Source: Halomonas sp. (GTDB taxonomy: Bacteria > Pseudomonadota > Gammaproteobacteria > Pseudomonadales > Halomonadaceae). From it: a DNA stretch of 64,000 nucleotides. Location of the stretch: assembly GCF_017515565.1 (NCBI RefSeq), contig NZ_JAFWFN010000066.1, positions 22,323-86,322 on the forward strand. The letters run 5' to 3'. Positions 28,105 to 37,150 of the stretch are shown here, in pieces. Below the pieces are notes generated by a model. The model made no database searches. It had not been told where the DNA came from and saw nothing but the letters and a program-made list of their open reading frames with translations. The stretch's first letter is position 1. The number at the start of each line of letters is the position of its first letter. Both the position numbers and the translations under genes were made by a program.

Positions 28105-28851
28105 ATGAGTCAAAACACACGGGAATCGCTTTCGGCGTTAATGGATAGCGAAAGTGATGAGCTTGAGCTACGCCGAGTGTTGAAGTCGCTACCTAATGAC
28201 AGTGATGCGGCAGAGACATGGCGACGTTACCATTTAGCGCGCAGCATGATGCAGCGTGAGCGCGACGTGGACGTGAGTGTTGATCTCTCCGCAGGTATCA
28301 TGGCGCGATTGCGTGACGAGCCAGCGCCATTGCTAGACGATGAGCAGAAAGCCACGCCAGCTAAGGCTAGCGGCGTTTCATTTGCACGTGGTGCTGGTGT
28401 TGCCGCAGCTGTATCGTTAATGGTAATTACAGGCGTACAGTTCTTTGGCAGTAATGGCAGTACTTCTGGGCAAGGCACTGGCGACTTAGCAGCGACACCT
28501 TCCGTGGGCGCACAAGTACAGCCGGTCAGCCTAGCATCCATGCAGCCCGCTACTATGTCTCCATCCGATATGTCTCCATCCGATATGCCGATGTTTGAGC
28601 CTACGCCGTTTCGTATTAATGGCCAGGGTGGGAGCAGTGGGTTAATGAATGTCAGCGAGGCTGGCTTCTCTGCACCTTCCGCGCCACAAAGTGTGATGTC
28701 GCAGCAGGGCACGTCGATTGATATTGATCAAATTCGTTTGCTTCAGTCGTACTTAGAGCAGCATGCTCAAGGCGCCGCTAGCGGCAATGCAGATAGTTGG
28801 ATGCCTTTGATGCGCTCCTCATCTGTTACAGAGCCCCTTGGCCAGCGCTAA
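28105..28851 (+). CDS. rseA: Anti-sigma-E factor RseA/MucA
   Basis: A 248-residue inner-membrane protein that sequesters RpoE. The cytoplasmic N-domain shows the RseA_N pattern ESLSALMDSESDELELRRVLKSL...ETWRRYHLARSMM. One TM is at about 93-112 (FARGAGVAAAVSLMVITGVQFFG). A periplasmic Ser/Pro/Met-rich stretch and a C-terminal helix follow (IDIDQIRLLQSYLEQHAQGA). The periplasmic part includes a duplicated SPSDM unit from a 15-bp tandem repeat (28555-28584). Regulated cleavage by DegS/RseP-type proteases is expected from the family. The start ATG 28105 follows GAGGGTGTGAAGT. Confidence 0.93.
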   Translation: MSQNTRESLSALMDSESDELELRRVLKSLPNDSDAAETWRRYHLARSMMQRERDVDVSVDLSAGIMARLRDEPAPLLDDEQKATPAKASGVSFARGAGVAAAVSLMVITGVQFFGSNGSTSGQGTGDLAATPSVGAQVQPVSLASMQPATMSPSDMSPSDMPMFEPTPFRINGQGGSSGLMNVSEAGFSAPSAPQSVMSQQGTSIDIDQIRLLQSYLEQHAQGAASGNADSWMPLMRSSSVTEPLGQR

Positions 28852-28949
28852 CCGCTAAGCCGAGATGTGAAACGGATATGAGTAACGTAGGTAAGGGGAT
28901 AGCTAATAGGGATATGCCGACATCTGCTGTTGCCAGAAAAGGTATCTCT

Positions 28950-29894
28950 GTGAAAAAAGTGTTTGCGCTTAGCCTATGTGTGTTAAGTGCAAACTTTTTT
29001 TTAGTCCCAGCAGAAGCAAGCAATCATGATGTTTCAGCTGCTTCTAGCGTTTGTTCTTCAATAGTCTCTCAAAGCACTCCTGAAAGTGTTGAGCAGTGGC
29101 TTGTGTACAGTAGGTACGCAAGCCACTGTTACTTGTTTCAAGCAAGAGCCGTCTCTATTGATACGCTGGGAGTGCGTACGTTAGCGCTATCCCACCGGAT
29201 TCATGAAGGGGTTCGTCAGCAAGTGGTTCAACACCTTGATGGCCCCTCGGTCAGCGTTGAGCGCCGCTCCCATGTTGGACGGCTGGCATGGTTTGATGCC
29301 AGTGAGAGTGCTTCACCCTCCACGCCTGAAGCCTGGGCCACACATATTGCAGATAACTACGCTATTACGCTTGAAAACGACGCCAGGGTGGCTGGGCGCT
29401 CAGCTGTTCAACTAAATTTTTTGCCCCACGATGACGAGCGTTATCATCATGGTTGGTGGGTTGATCAAGAGACAGGGCTGTTATTAAAGTCCGTATTAAG
29501 TGACTCTCAGGGCAGAGTGCTTGAAACCTTTCAAATGACCCAACTCCAATCCCCTGAACCCTACAGCGGTTCGATTAGTGGTGACAATGCCTACACAATG
29601 CCTGATCCAGGCTGGCAGGTCGCGTGGTTGCCTGAAGGGTTTGTGGCACAGCCTGTTGAGGGAAGTGCCAGTGAAGCTGAACATCGTTTTTTTAGTGATG
29701 GCTTAGCTTCTTTAAGTGTATTTGCACTCCCCGTAACGCAAACAGCGCTTGAGCCGGGTATTCATACCCTTGGCGTGTCCACTGTGGCTGTTGAGTTTGC
29801 CACAATAGGCGAGCAGCGCTGGCAGTTGATAGGTATTGGCGAGCTGCCGCCAGCACTGCTGCTTCGAATTGTACAATCCGTAGAGTTTGAATGA
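28950..29894 (+). CDS. rseB: Sigma-E regulatory protein RseB/MucB
   Basis: A periplasmic protein that binds the anti-sigma factor and protects it from proteolysis; about 314 residues from GTG 28950. This start gives a clean signal peptide (MKKVFALSLCVLSANFFLVPAEAS) and AAAAGG lies upstream. A longer version from ATG 28878 would put about 24 extra residues before it. The MucB/RseB pattern includes RRSHVGRLAWFD, GRSAVQLNFLPHDDERYHHGWWVDQETGLLLKSVLSDSQGRVLETFQMT and WQVAWLPEGF followed by HRFFSDGLASLSVFALP. Two cysteines (SSVCSS, SHCYLF) could form a disulfide, uncommon in the family as far as I know. Confidence 0.9.
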   Translation: MKKVFALSLCVLSANFFLVPAEASNHDVSAASSVCSSIVSQSTPESVEQWLVYSRYASHCYLFQARAVSIDTLGVRTLALSHRIHEGVRQQVVQHLDGPSVSVERRSHVGRLAWFDASESASPSTPEAWATHIADNYAITLENDARVAGRSAVQLNFLPHDDERYHHGWWVDQETGLLLKSVLSDSQGRVLETFQMTQLQSPEPYSGSISGDNAYTMPDPGWQVAWLPEGFVAQPVEGSASEAEHRFFSDGLASLSVFALPVTQTALEPGIHTLGVSTVAVEFATIGEQRWQLIGIGELPPALLLRIVQSVEFE

Positions 29895-29912
29895 GCGCCC
29901 TGGTAATTACCT

Positions 29913-30365
29913 ATGACTGACTCTTGCTGCTCTGACGTGCTGCGCACTGGCACGGTGGTGGGGTATGTGCCGCGCCAAGGCATTACCGTTGATGTTTCAG
30001 TATTGGCAAACTGCGAGCAGTGTGCCAAAGGGGGTGGCTGTGGAATGGGGCTGATGGCTCGCCGTCAACAGCAGCAGCTTGTACTTAAGCCTAGCTGCCC
30101 TCCCGAACAGTATGAGCAGCGCTATCCCCTAGGTGCTTCCGTTACGTTTAGCGTACCTAAAACCGACCTTACTGCAGTAGCGCTGCTGGTTTACACCTTG
30201 CCGTTATTGGTTGCATTGATACTTTCAGGCTCAGCCGCCTGGGCGGGAGCCTCAGAGTGGCAGAGCGCCGCTATTTTTTTTGGGGCATTGATCAGTGGTA
30301 CTGTTGCCCTTAAATATGGCTTGAACGGGCGTACGGAACGCTTTCGCCCTCGATTGGTCAGTTAA
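29913..30365 (+). CDS. rseC: RseC/MucC family membrane protein
   Basis: A 150-residue inner-membrane protein of the RseC/MucC family. The N-terminal domain carries a cysteine cluster (NCEQCAKGGGCGMGLM, residues about 32-47), which suggests redox or metal chemistry. Two TM segments follow: LLVYTLPLLVALILSGSAAWA (about 91-111) and SAAIFFGALISGTVALKYGL (about 116-135). In relatives RseC affects sigma-E activity and is part of the SoxR-reducing system. It lies between rseB and mucD as in the algU-mucABCD operon. Confidence 0.92.
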   Translation: MTDSCCSDVLRTGTVVGYVPRQGITVDVSVLANCEQCAKGGGCGMGLMARRQQQQLVLKPSCPPEQYEQRYPLGASVTFSVPKTDLTAVALLVYTLPLLVALILSGSAAWAGASEWQSAAIFFGALISGTVALKYGLNGRTERFRPRLVS

Positions 30366-30432
30366 TTGTCCTTGTAACTCACAGTGAGTTGCTTCCCCTT
30401 CGTATGGTGTTTGCTTGACTAGGAGCTGTTGC

Positions 30433-31845
30433 ATGAAGCGCTTGGTTCTTTCCTCTACCCTGTGGCTATGCTTAGTTGCGCTACTTATGATGGGCCAAAC
30501 TGCCCATGCGCAAAGCCTTCCAGACTTCACTGAGCTGGTTGAAGATGCAGCTCCTGGTGTTGTGAATATTTCCACTAGCCGAACCATCCAGCGCGGCGGG
30601 CCTGCCGGGCATGGGTTTGGTGGACAAGAGCTTCCCGAGATATTTCGGCACTTCTTTGGTGACAGCTTTCCCATGCCGCCTGGTGGGGGTGGCCAGGGCA
30701 GAAGCCAAGAGCGCCAATCTCTAGGGTCGGGCTTTGTGATTAGTGCAGATGGCTATGTGCTAACGAACGCGCATGTGGTGCAGGATGCCGATGAGATATT
30801 GGTACGCTTGAACGACCGTCGTGAGCTGACAGCCGAACTTATTGGCAGCGACACCCAAACGGATGTCGCGCTGCTCAAAATCGATGCTAACAATCTTCCT
30901 GTGCTGAATTTGGGTGATTCAGACGAGCTTAGAGTTGGTGAATGGGTTGCCGCCATCGGCTCACCGTTTGGCTTCGACTACTCAGTAACTGCCGGTATTG
31001 TGAGCGCGATTAATCGTACGCTGCCACGTGACGCGTACGTTCCCTTTATTCAAACTGATGTGGCGATTAACCCAGGTAACTCGGGCGGTCCACTGTTTAA
31101 CCTTCAGGGCGAAGTAGTGGGGATAAACTCGCAAATCTTTACCCGCAGCGGCGGTTTCATGGGGCTCTCTTTTGCTATCCCCATCAACGTTGCCATGGAT
31201 GTGGCCGACCAACTGCGTGAAGATGGTCAGGTCAGCCGTGGCTGGCTGGGTGTGATGATTCAGCCAGTTTCCCGAGACTTAGCCGAATCTTTTGGCATGG
31301 ATGAAGCGATCGGCGCGCTGATTGCCGACCTCGACCCCGAAGGCCCTGCGGCCCAAAGTGGCCTTCAAGCCGGCGATGTAGTGATAGAAGTCAACGGGGA
31401 AGAAGTTGATCGTTCAAGCACCTTGCCACGCTTAATTGGCCGTGTAGCACCAGGGCGTGAAATAGAGCTTACGCTTATGCGCGACGGCGAGCAGATAACT
31501 GAAACGGTTGAGCTTGGCAACTGGCCGGATTCCGAAGCAGCTCAGCGGCCGTCTGGCAGTAATGATCAGGCGCGTTTGGGAGTTTCGGTAGCAGAAATTG
31601 ATGAAGAGACCCGCGAGCGTTTAAATATTAGCGGCGGTGTTGAGGTTCGTCAGATTGAAGCCAATAGCGTGGCGGCTCAGGCTGGCCTACGCCCGGGCGA
31701 TGTGCTGGTGAGTATCGATCATCGCAGTGTGTCCTCCGCTGATGAGCTGCTGCGCATCGTTGAAGAACTGCCCAGTGACCGTGCTATTCCGCTACGCTTA
31801 TACCGCGATGGCCGCTCACTGTTTGTAGCTTTACGCCTAGAGTAA
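30433..31845 (+). CDS. mucD: Periplasmic serine protease MucD (DegP/HtrA family)
   Basis: A 470-residue periplasmic protease/chaperone that degrades misfolded envelope proteins. It has a signal peptide (MKRLVLSSTLWLCLVALLMMGQTAHAQ). The catalytic triad is visible at His114 (TNAHVV), Asp144 (TDVALLKI) and Ser217 (NPGNSGGPL). Two PDZ domains follow, at about 265-355 (RGWLGVMIQ...AAQSGLQAGDVV) and 375-470 (LGVSVAEI...AQAGLRPGDVLVSIDH). The ATG 30433 was chosen because AGGAG (30421-30425) lies 7 bases upstream and the signal peptide begins there. It closes the sigma-E cluster and ends at a strong hairpin. Confidence 0.95.
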   Translation: MKRLVLSSTLWLCLVALLMMGQTAHAQSLPDFTELVEDAAPGVVNISTSRTIQRGGPAGHGFGGQELPEIFRHFFGDSFPMPPGGGGQGRSQERQSLGSGFVISADGYVLTNAHVVQDADEILVRLNDRRELTAELIGSDTQTDVALLKIDANNLPVLNLGDSDELRVGEWVAAIGSPFGFDYSVTAGIVSAINRTLPRDAYVPFIQTDVAINPGNSGGPLFNLQGEVVGINSQIFTRSGGFMGLSFAIPINVAMDVADQLREDGQVSRGWLGVMIQPVSRDLAESFGMDEAIGALIADLDPEGPAAQSGLQAGDVVIEVNGEEVDRSSTLPRLIGRVAPGREIELTLMRDGEQITETVELGNWPDSEAAQRPSGSNDQARLGVSVAEIDEETRERLNISGGVEVRQIEANSVAAQAGLRPGDVLVSIDHRSVSSADELLRIVEELPSDRAIPLRLYRDGRSLFVALRLE

Positions 31846-31862
31846 CCTCTCTAATATCCTTC

Positions 31863-31887
31863 CAGTCCGGCGGTTCTCGCCGGACTG
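31863..31887 (+). terminator. Hairpin terminator after mucD
   Basis: A perfect 10-bp stem, CAGTCCGGCG (31863-31872) with CGCCGGACTG (31878-31887), has a 5-base loop. The following sequence, CTGTTCC, has only a weak T tract, so termination may be partial. It marks the boundary between the sigma-E cluster and lepA. Confidence 0.65.
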
Positions 31888-32037
31888 CTGTTCCTATCCC
31901 GCGCATATCGCTACAATAGCGCTTATCTTTTTGACGAACATTGGCAATTTGGTGGTGCGGGCAAATATTATGGCCTGCGCTCGTTGGCCAAATAGAGCCA
32001 ACCACCACTTGCGCACCCATAAGGTAGAGCACACTCG

Positions 32038-33855
32038 ATGTCTCAAGACGTTTCCAGCGGAAAGCTCAAGCATATTAGAAATTTCTCCATCATCGCGCAT
32101 ATCGATCATGGTAAGTCGACGCTATCAGATCGTTTGATTCAAACCTGTGAGGGGTTAACCGAGCGTGAGCTTAAAGAGCAAGTGCTCGACTCCATGGACA
32201 TTGAGCGCGAACGTGGGATTACCATTAAAGCTCAGTCGGTCACGCTAGATTATACGGCTGCCGATGGGCAGGTGTATCAGCTTAACTTTATCGATACGCC
32301 TGGCCACGTTGATTTTTCTTACGAGGTTTCTCGCTCGCTCTACGCTTGCGAAGGTGCATTGCTGGTGGTGGATGCTGCGCAGGGTGTAGAGGCTCAGTCG
32401 GTTGCCAACTGCTATACCGCTATTGAGCAAGGACTTGAAGTCCTACCTGTACTAAACAAAATCGATTTACCCCAAGCGGACTGTGACAAGGTGGCCCAGG
32501 AGATCGAAGAGATTATCGGTCTTGATGCGACTGATGCCTGCCAAGTGTCAGCTAAAAGCGGAATTGGTATCGATGCCCTGCTTGAACGGTTAGTTCGCGA
32601 TATTCCGCCACCGAAAGGCGACCCAGATGCGCCACTGCAAGCGCTGATTATCGACTCCTGGTTTGATAACTATTTGGGGGTTGTTTCGCTGGTTAGGCTA
32701 TTTGATGGCACGCTGCGTAAAGGCGATAAGATCCGCATTAAATCGACAGGCCGCGACTGGGGTGCCACAGAAGTAGGTATCTTCACCCCTCAACGAAAGC
32801 AGACCGACATTTTACGTGCTGGTGAAGTAGGTTTTATTGTCGCCGGTATTAAAGAGATTCACGGGGCGCCGGTGGGTGACACTATTACCCATACCAAAAC
32901 TCCTGACGTTCCACGCCTGCCAGGTTTCCAAAAAGTTAAGCCCCAGGTTTATGCAGGTATGTTCCCGGTCAGTGCGGATGATTACGAAGATTTTCGTGAT
33001 GCACTTGAAAAACTCGCGCTTAACGATGCCTCGTTAGAGTATGAGCCGGAAAACTCGGATGCTCTTGGCTTTGGCTTTCGCGTGGGCTTTCTTGGCACGC
33101 TGCACATGGAGATTATCCAGGAGCGCCTTGAACGTGAATATGATATTGACCTGCTTACTACCGCGCCCACGGTTGTTTATGAATTAGCCATGAAAAATGG
33201 CGATGTGAGCTACATCTCCAATCCTTCTAAATTGCCTGATATGGCCGACGTGGACGAGATGCGTGAACCCATCGTCCGTGCCAGTATTCTGGTGCCTCAA
33301 GAGTACGTGGGTAACGTCATTGCCGAGTGCGAGCAGCGTCGTGGTACGCAGCTGGATATGCAGTTTTTGGGTAATCAAATCCAGTTGACCTACGAGTTGC
33401 CGATGTCCGAAGTGGTCATGGACTTTTTCGATCGCTTAAAGTCTATTTCTCGTGGCTATGCGTCGCTGGAGTATAACTTTGAGCGTTTCGAAGCGGCCAA
33501 ACTGGTTCGCCTGGATGTATTAATTAACGGTGACAAAGTCGATGCGCTGGCGGTTATTATCCACCGCGACTATGCCCATAACCGTGGTCGTCTGCTAGTG
33601 GAGAAAATGAAAGAGCTGATTCCGCGGCAGATGTTCGATGTGGCTATCCAAGCGGCCATCGGCGGGCAGGTCGTCGCTCGTTCAACGGTGAAAGCGCTTC
33701 GCAAAAACGTGACGGCCAAATGTTATGGCGGTGATGTAAGCCGTAAAAAGAAACTGCTCGAGAAACAGAAAGCCGGTAAGAAGCGAATGAAACAAGTGGG
33801 GCGCGTTGAAATTCCCCAGGATGCCTTCCTTGCTGTGCTCAAGGTTAACGACTAG
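32038..33855 (+). CDS. lepA: Elongation factor 4 (LepA)
   Basis: A ribosome-associated GTPase of 605 residues. G-motifs are [15 protein letters not shown] (G1), ERGITIKAQ (G2), DTPGHVDF (G3), NKIDLPQ (G4) and SAKSGIG (G5). It ends with the LepA-specific C-terminal domain containing [23 protein letters not shown]. The length and full-length conservation are typical. It is the first gene of the lepA-lepB-rnc-era-recO-pdxJ-acpS string. Confidence 0.97.
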   Translation: MSQDVSSGKLKHIRNFSIIAHIDHGKSTLSDRLIQTCEGLTERELKEQVLDSMDIERERGITIKAQSVTLDYTAADGQVYQLNFIDTPGHVDFSYEVSRSLYACEGALLVVDAAQGVEAQSVANCYTAIEQGLEVLPVLNKIDLPQADCDKVAQEIEEIIGLDATDACQVSAKSGIGIDALLERLVRDIPPPKGDPDAPLQALIIDSWFDNYLGVVSLVRLFDGTLRKGDKIRIKSTGRDWGATEVGIFTPQRKQTDILRAGEVGFIVAGIKEIHGAPVGDTITHTKTPDVPRLPGFQKVKPQVYAGMFPVSADDYEDFRDALEKLALNDASLEYEPENSDALGFGFRVGFLGTLHMEIIQERLEREYDIDLLTTAPTVVYELAMKNGDVSYISNPSKLPDMADVDEMREPIVRASILVPQEYVGNVIAECEQRRGTQLDMQFLGNQIQLTYELPMSEVVMDFFDRLKSISRGYASLEYNFERFEAAKLVRLDVLINGDKVDALAVIIHRDYAHNRGRLLVEKMKELIPRQMFDVAIQAAIGGQVVARSTVKALRKNVTAKCYGGDVSRKKKLLEKQKAGKKRMKQVGRVEIPQDAFLAVLKVND

Positions 33856-33870
33856 GGAATCTAACCCCCC

Positions 33871-34674
33871 ATGGATTTTTCATTACTACTAGTACTGGCT
33901 GTCGCAATTTCCGGCTTGGTCTACTTGCTGGATGTGCTTTGGCTTCGCCCTAAACGACGTCAACGCGTTGCCACTGCTGAAGCGGCAACCACTGAAGGGC
34001 TTGATTCGCCCACCCGTGAAAAGCTGTTAAAAGAGCCCTGGCCGGTCGATTATTCGCGCTCTTTCTTCCCTGTGCTTTTGGTAGTGCTGGTGGTGCGCAG
34101 CTTTATTGTTGAGCCGTTTCAAATCCCCTCGGGTTCGATGAAGCCCACGCTTGAAGTGGGTGATTTTATTCTTGTGAATAAATTCGCCTATGGGCTGCGT
34201 CTACCCGTAGTGCATAACCGCTTTTTTGAAGTGGATGACCCAGAGAGGGGCGATGTGATGGTATTTCGCTTCCCCGATGAGCCAGCCGTTAACTTCATTA
34301 AGCGAGTCGTCGGGCTACCCGGTGACAGTGTCCGTTATGAGGGTAAGCAGCTATATGTTAATGGTGAGCCGGTTGGCAAAGCGCTGATTGAGGAGGGGCC
34401 TGAACGCTCTCCTCAGCAGCTACTGTTAGAAGAACGTCTGGGTAGCGTTAGCCACTATATTTATAACAATCCTCGCGACCCTGGTCCGCAAATGCGCGAA
34501 GTTGTAGTGCCTGAAGGCCACTACTTCACCATGGGGGATAACCGAGACAACTCCAACGATAGCCGCTACTGGGGCTTTGTGCCGGAAGAGAATATCGTTG
34601 GGCGTGCCTTTGCAGTTTGGATGCATTGGGATGGCGGGCTACCCAGTTTCTCCAGCGTGCGTCGTATTGAGTGA
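33871..34674 (+). CDS. lepB: Signal peptidase I
   Basis: An inner-membrane protease that removes signal peptides from exported proteins; 267 residues. TM1 is at about 3-24 (LLLVLAVAISGLVYLLDVLWL) and TM2 at about 66-82 (FFPVLLVVLVVRSFIV). The catalytic Ser89 lies in IPSGSMKPT and Lys144 in FIKRVVGLPGD. The family box GDNRDNSNDSRYWGFVP follows near 213-229. It starts 15 bases after lepA, the conserved lep operon order. Confidence 0.97.
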   Translation: MDFSLLLVLAVAISGLVYLLDVLWLRPKRRQRVATAEAATTEGLDSPTREKLLKEPWPVDYSRSFFPVLLVVLVVRSFIVEPFQIPSGSMKPTLEVGDFILVNKFAYGLRLPVVHNRFFEVDDPERGDVMVFRFPDEPAVNFIKRVVGLPGDSVRYEGKQLYVNGEPVGKALIEEGPERSPQQLLLEERLGSVSHYIYNNPRDPGPQMREVVVPEGHYFTMGDNRDNSNDSRYWGFVPEENIVGRAFAVWMHWDGGLPSFSSVRRIE

Positions 34675-34681
34675 CGCTGTA

Positions 34682-34729
34682 TATGTTGCAAACCGATTAT
34701 GTTGCAAGTCGATTATGTTGCAAGCCGAT
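34682..34729. repeat. Three 16-bp tandem repeats between lepB and rnc
   Basis: TATGTTGCAARYCGAT occurs three times head to tail at 34682-34697, 34698-34713 and 34714-34729, differing only at two inner positions. It lies in the 96-bp lepB-rnc spacer. No function is apparent; it may arise from replication slippage. Confidence 0.9.
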
Positions 34730-34770
34730 AGTGTGGTTATCTTAGTTAACGTCAATGACGTAGGAGCACT

Positions 34771-35463
34771 GTGAGTAATCCCTTAACCGCTTTTTGCCGA
34801 CGAATCGGCCATACCTTTGGCGACCACTCGCTTTTGGAACTGGCCATGACTCATCGTAGCTACGGTGGTCGTAACAATGAGCGCCTGGAGTTTTTAGGTG
34901 ACTCTATCGTCAACTTTGTGATTGCTGAAGCGCTGTTTCAACGATTTCCCCAGGCCAGAGAAGGGCAGTTATCACGTTTGCGTGCTCGCCTGGTGAAAGG
35001 TCAAACCCTGGCGGAGTTAGCTCGCGAGATGGCCTTTGGCGAGTGTTTGCGGCTTGGCTCTGGCGAAATGAAAAGCGGTGGCCACCGCCGCGAGTCCATT
35101 TTAGCTGATGCCGTTGAGGCCGTGATTGGGGCGATCTATCTTGATGCGGGTATGGATGCGGTTCGCGAGCGCGTGATGGCTTGGTACGCTGAACGCCTAG
35201 AGAGTATTTCATTGCAAGACACCCAGAAAGACCCTAAAACACGCTTACAAGAGTTCTTGCAGTCGCGCCAAGCGGCGCTGCCGCGCTATGAAGTGGTCTC
35301 TGTGAAGGGAGAGGCGCATGCCCAGACCTTTACCGTGGAGTGCTACATTGATTTGTTGAGCGAGCATACCACGGGTAAAGGTCCCAGCCGCCGCCATGCG
35401 GAACAGCAGGCAGCTGAAGAAGCCCTTTCCCACCTTGAAAAACATCCTGGAGATAAATCATGA
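34771..35463 (+). CDS. rnc: Ribonuclease III
   Basis: A double-strand-specific endoribonuclease that processes rRNA precursors and some mRNAs; 230 residues. The signature [21 protein letters not shown] carries the catalytic acidic residues near 38-46, and [15 protein letters not shown] supplies the second pair near 114-120. A dsRNA-binding domain occupies about 155-225 ([39 protein letters not shown]). The start is GTG 34771 after TAGGAGCACT. Its stop overlaps the era start (ATGA), the conserved rnc-era coupling. Confidence 0.97.
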   Translation: MSNPLTAFCRRIGHTFGDHSLLELAMTHRSYGGRNNERLEFLGDSIVNFVIAEALFQRFPQAREGQLSRLRARLVKGQTLAELAREMAFGECLRLGSGEMKSGGHRRESILADAVEAVIGAIYLDAGMDAVRERVMAWYAERLESISLQDTQKDPKTRLQEFLQSRQAALPRYEVVSVKGEAHAQTFTVECYIDLLSEHTTGKGPSRRHAEQQAAEEALSHLEKHPGDKS

Positions 35464-36359
35464 GCCAAACCTGCGGATTCGTGGCCATCGTTGGTCGGCC
35501 CAACGTAGGCAAATCAACCCTCATGAATCGAATTCTAGGGCAAAAGATCTCCATCACCTCGCGGCGGCCGCAAACCACTCGCCACCAGGTGATGGGGATT
35601 AAAACGGTTGATGAGACCCAATTTATTTACGTTGATACGCCGGGCATGCACATCATGTCCAAAGACCGCAATAAAGCCATTAATCGCTTTATGAACCAAG
35701 CGGCCACCCAGGCACTGCGCGATGTCGACTGTGTTGTGTTTATTATCGACCGCACCCGCTGGACCGAGGAAGACCAAGCGGTATTGAAGCGCTTAGAACA
35801 CGTGAAGGCGCCGGTCATTTTGGCGGTTAATAAAGTGGATCGTCTCACTGATAAAAGCGATCTACTGCCTTGGTTGGCTGAGGTGGGCGCCCGCCGTGAG
35901 TTTGCGGCAGTGGTACCTATTTCTGCCAAGCACGGTACCCAGGTAGACACGCTAGAAGAAGAAGTGGCTAAGCATCTGCCGGAAAGTATTCACTTTTTCC
36001 CCGAAGACCAAATCACCGATAAGAGCCTGCGCTTTATGGCAGCCGAACTAGTGCGTGAAAAGGTCATGCGCCAGTTGGGTGATGAGCTTCCGTACCAGAT
36101 GACCGTGGAAATAGAAGAATTCCGCGAGACCGAGCGTGTTACCCACATCAGCGCGCTGATCCTCGTTGAGCGTCAGGGGCAGAAGGTGATTCTGATTGGC
36201 GAAAACGGCGATCGGATAAAGAGCATTGGCCGCGAAGCACGTTTGGATATGGAGCGAGCGCTGGGTACCAAGGTAATGCTTAATCTGTGGGTGAAAGTGA
36301 AGCGTGGCTGGTCGGATGATGAGCGCGCATTGAAAAGCTTGGGTTACGACCTCGATTGA
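35460..36359 (+). CDS. era: GTPase Era
   Basis: A 299-residue GTPase needed for 16S rRNA processing and 30S assembly. G1 is [14 protein letters not shown] (near 12-25), the switch [10 protein letters not shown]3 DTPGMH, G4 NKVDRL and G5 ISAKHG. The C-terminal KH domain (about 200-290) includes [27 protein letters not shown]. It overlaps rnc by 4 bases and is followed directly by recO. Confidence 0.97.
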   Translation: MSQTCGFVAIVGRPNVGKSTLMNRILGQKISITSRRPQTTRHQVMGIKTVDETQFIYVDTPGMHIMSKDRNKAINRFMNQAATQALRDVDCVVFIIDRTRWTEEDQAVLKRLEHVKAPVILAVNKVDRLTDKSDLLPWLAEVGARREFAAVVPISAKHGTQVDTLEEEVAKHLPESIHFFPEDQITDKSLRFMAAELVREKVMRQLGDELPYQMTVEIEEFRETERVTHISALILVERQGQKVILIGENGDRIKSIGREARLDMERALGTKVMLNLWVKVKRGWSDDERALKSLGYDLD

Positions 36360-36367
36360 GTGCTGCA

Positions 36368-37060
36368 ATGTCGGCGGAGCCCGCGTTTTTACTGCACCGC
36401 AGGGCTTACCGTGAAACCAGTGCGCTGGTGGATCTTTTAACGCTTAATCACGGGCGTATCCGCGCTGTTGCCCATGGAGGGCAGCGGCCCGGCTCTAAAT
36501 CTCGCCAGCGTCTGCAGCCGTTTACGCCGCTATTCGTGGCTTGGCGGGGCGAGCAGGAGCTTAAACGGTTAACCCTGATGGAATCCCGTGGGCAAACAGC
36601 GCTACTAGCAGGCGAAGGGTTGCTTTGCGGTCTGTATGCCAATGAAATTGCGACACGACTACTTCCCTTAGAGCTCAGCGCCCAGGAAGTGTTTGCCTAC
36701 TACAGTGCTTTGTTAGAAGCGCTGCCTACGCCCGCCGAGCGTGCCCTTGGTTTGCGCAGGTTTGAGTGGGCACTGCTTGAAGTGTTAGAGGCGACTCCGC
36801 GTTTTTGCTCCCCAGAAGGTAACCCGCTGGATCCACAAACCCGCTACCGTTTTGATGCGTTAAGCCGTGCTTTTCAACCTGCTGAGCAGGGTATTGAAGG
36901 GCGCACACTGCGCTACATTGAGCAGGGCGATTGGCAGTCAACAGGGTTAGCCAGCGCTTTAAAAGCGGTAACGCGGGCAGCGCTTGCGCCTCATTTGGGT
37001 GCAACTGCACTGCGCTCAAGGGAGCTGATGCTCGATTTAGCCCGCCGTCGACAGCGTTAA
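36368..37060 (+). CDS. recO: DNA repair protein RecO
   Basis: A 230-residue recombination mediator that helps RecR load RecA on gapped DNA. The N-terminal OB fold shows AFLLHRRAYRETSALVDLLTLNHGRIRAVAHGGQRPGS, and the helical C-terminal domain shows LRRFEWALLEVLEATPRF. ATG 36368 (MSAEPAF) gives the usual N-terminus. A TTG at 36356 overlapping the era stop is in frame and would add four residues; neither has a strong ribosome site, so coupling to era translation is likely. Confidence 0.92.
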   Translation: MSAEPAFLLHRRAYRETSALVDLLTLNHGRIRAVAHGGQRPGSKSRQRLQPFTPLFVAWRGEQELKRLTLMESRGQTALLAGEGLLCGLYANEIATRLLPLELSAQEVFAYYSALLEALPTPAERALGLRRFEWALLEVLEATPRFCSPEGNPLDPQTRYRFDALSRAFQPAEQGIEGRTLRYIEQGDWQSTGLASALKAVTRAALAPHLGATALRSRELMLDLARRRQR

Positions 37061-37066
37061 ACACTC

Positions 37067-37108
37067 CTTTTTAGGCACTACTTTTTAAGCACTACTTTTT
37101 AGGCACTA
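37067..37108. repeat. Three 14-bp tandem repeats between recO and pdxJ
   Basis: CTTTTTAGGCACTA occurs at 37067-37080, 37081-37094 (one change) and 37095-37108. It fills half of the 90-bp recO-pdxJ spacer. No function is apparent. Confidence 0.9.
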
Positions 37109-37150
37109 CTCAGTTAGCGAATATCTGCTGCACATTATTGGAGACATGGT

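Noticed and set aside
28227-28712. A 161-residue minus-strand open frame opposite rseA
   Set aside because: It is antisense to a well-supported gene and has no ribosome site or recognisable features.
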